Part shown: piece by piece, positions 6,307 through 6,307 of the stretch
How positions within the stretch are numbered: position 1 is the stretch's first letter
Layout: every line of letters begins with the position of its first letter
Origin: an uncultured Lachnoanaerobaculum sp.
GTDB taxonomy: Bacteria; Bacillota; Clostridia; Lachnospirales; Lachnospiraceae
Direction: 5' to 3'
Assembly (NCBI GenBank): GCA_938041725.1
Contig: CALISX010000506.1
Location: forward strand, 1-6,307
Length of the DNA: 6,307 bases
The notes under the pieces: generated by a model
The model's database searches: none
Seen by the model: only the letters and a program-made list of their open reading frames with translations
Told to the model about the DNA's origin: nothing
Position numbers and translations under genes: made by a program

Positions 6307-6307
6307 T

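Noticed and set aside
1..6307. Mobile element, CRISPR, toxin-antitoxin or defence system
   Set aside because: No transposase, integrase, direct-repeat array, nuclease or small paired genes were seen. All coding capacity is explained by three importer genes and one glycosyltransferase.

Overview
The window is a compact, entirely minus-strand segment. It most likely comes from a Gram-positive Clostridia genome, with a Lachnospiraceae-type gut anaerobe as the best guess. The reasons are strong AGGAGG-type ribosome binding sites, use of TTG and GTG starts, intermediate GC content, a lipoprotein sugar-binding protein with a Gly/Ser-rich linker, and a recognisable sigma-A-type promoter. This taxonomic call is inferred from style, not from a marker gene. 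No RNA gene, mobile element, CRISPR array or convincing plus-strand gene was found.

Read in the direction of transcription (high to low coordinates), the window starts with about 45 bases of upstream sequence holding a short inverted repeat. A 755-residue glycosyltransferase with two tandem GT2 domains follows (6261-3994). A 180-base intergenic region comes next, carrying a clear promoter (TTGACT, 17-base spacer, TATAGT), short AT-rich palindromes and a strong leader hairpin. Then come three genes of a sugar ABC importer: a ChvE-type sugar-binding lipoprotein (3813-2608), a MmsA/GguA-type duplicated ATPase (2519-972) and a MmsB/GguB/XylH-type permease (975 to the window edge, truncated).

The importer genes fit one operon. 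The lipoprotein captures an aldose outside the cell, the permease forms the membrane channel, and the two-domain ATPase drives import. The exact sugar cannot be read from sequence; relatives take several monosaccharides such as glucose, galactose, arabinose and xylose. The operon appears built for graded expression: ATG start for the binding protein, two hairpins behind it, a TTG start for the ATPase and a GTG start overlapping the ATPase stop for the permease. The glycosyltransferase probably makes cell-surface polysaccharide and looks functionally separate, although no terminator is visible between it and the transporter operon.

I found no evidence for a novel defence or mobile system. The points most worth checking are regulatory: the leader hairpin that pairs away a second Shine-Dalgarno-like sequence just before the real one, and the tandem hairpins between binding protein and ATPase.
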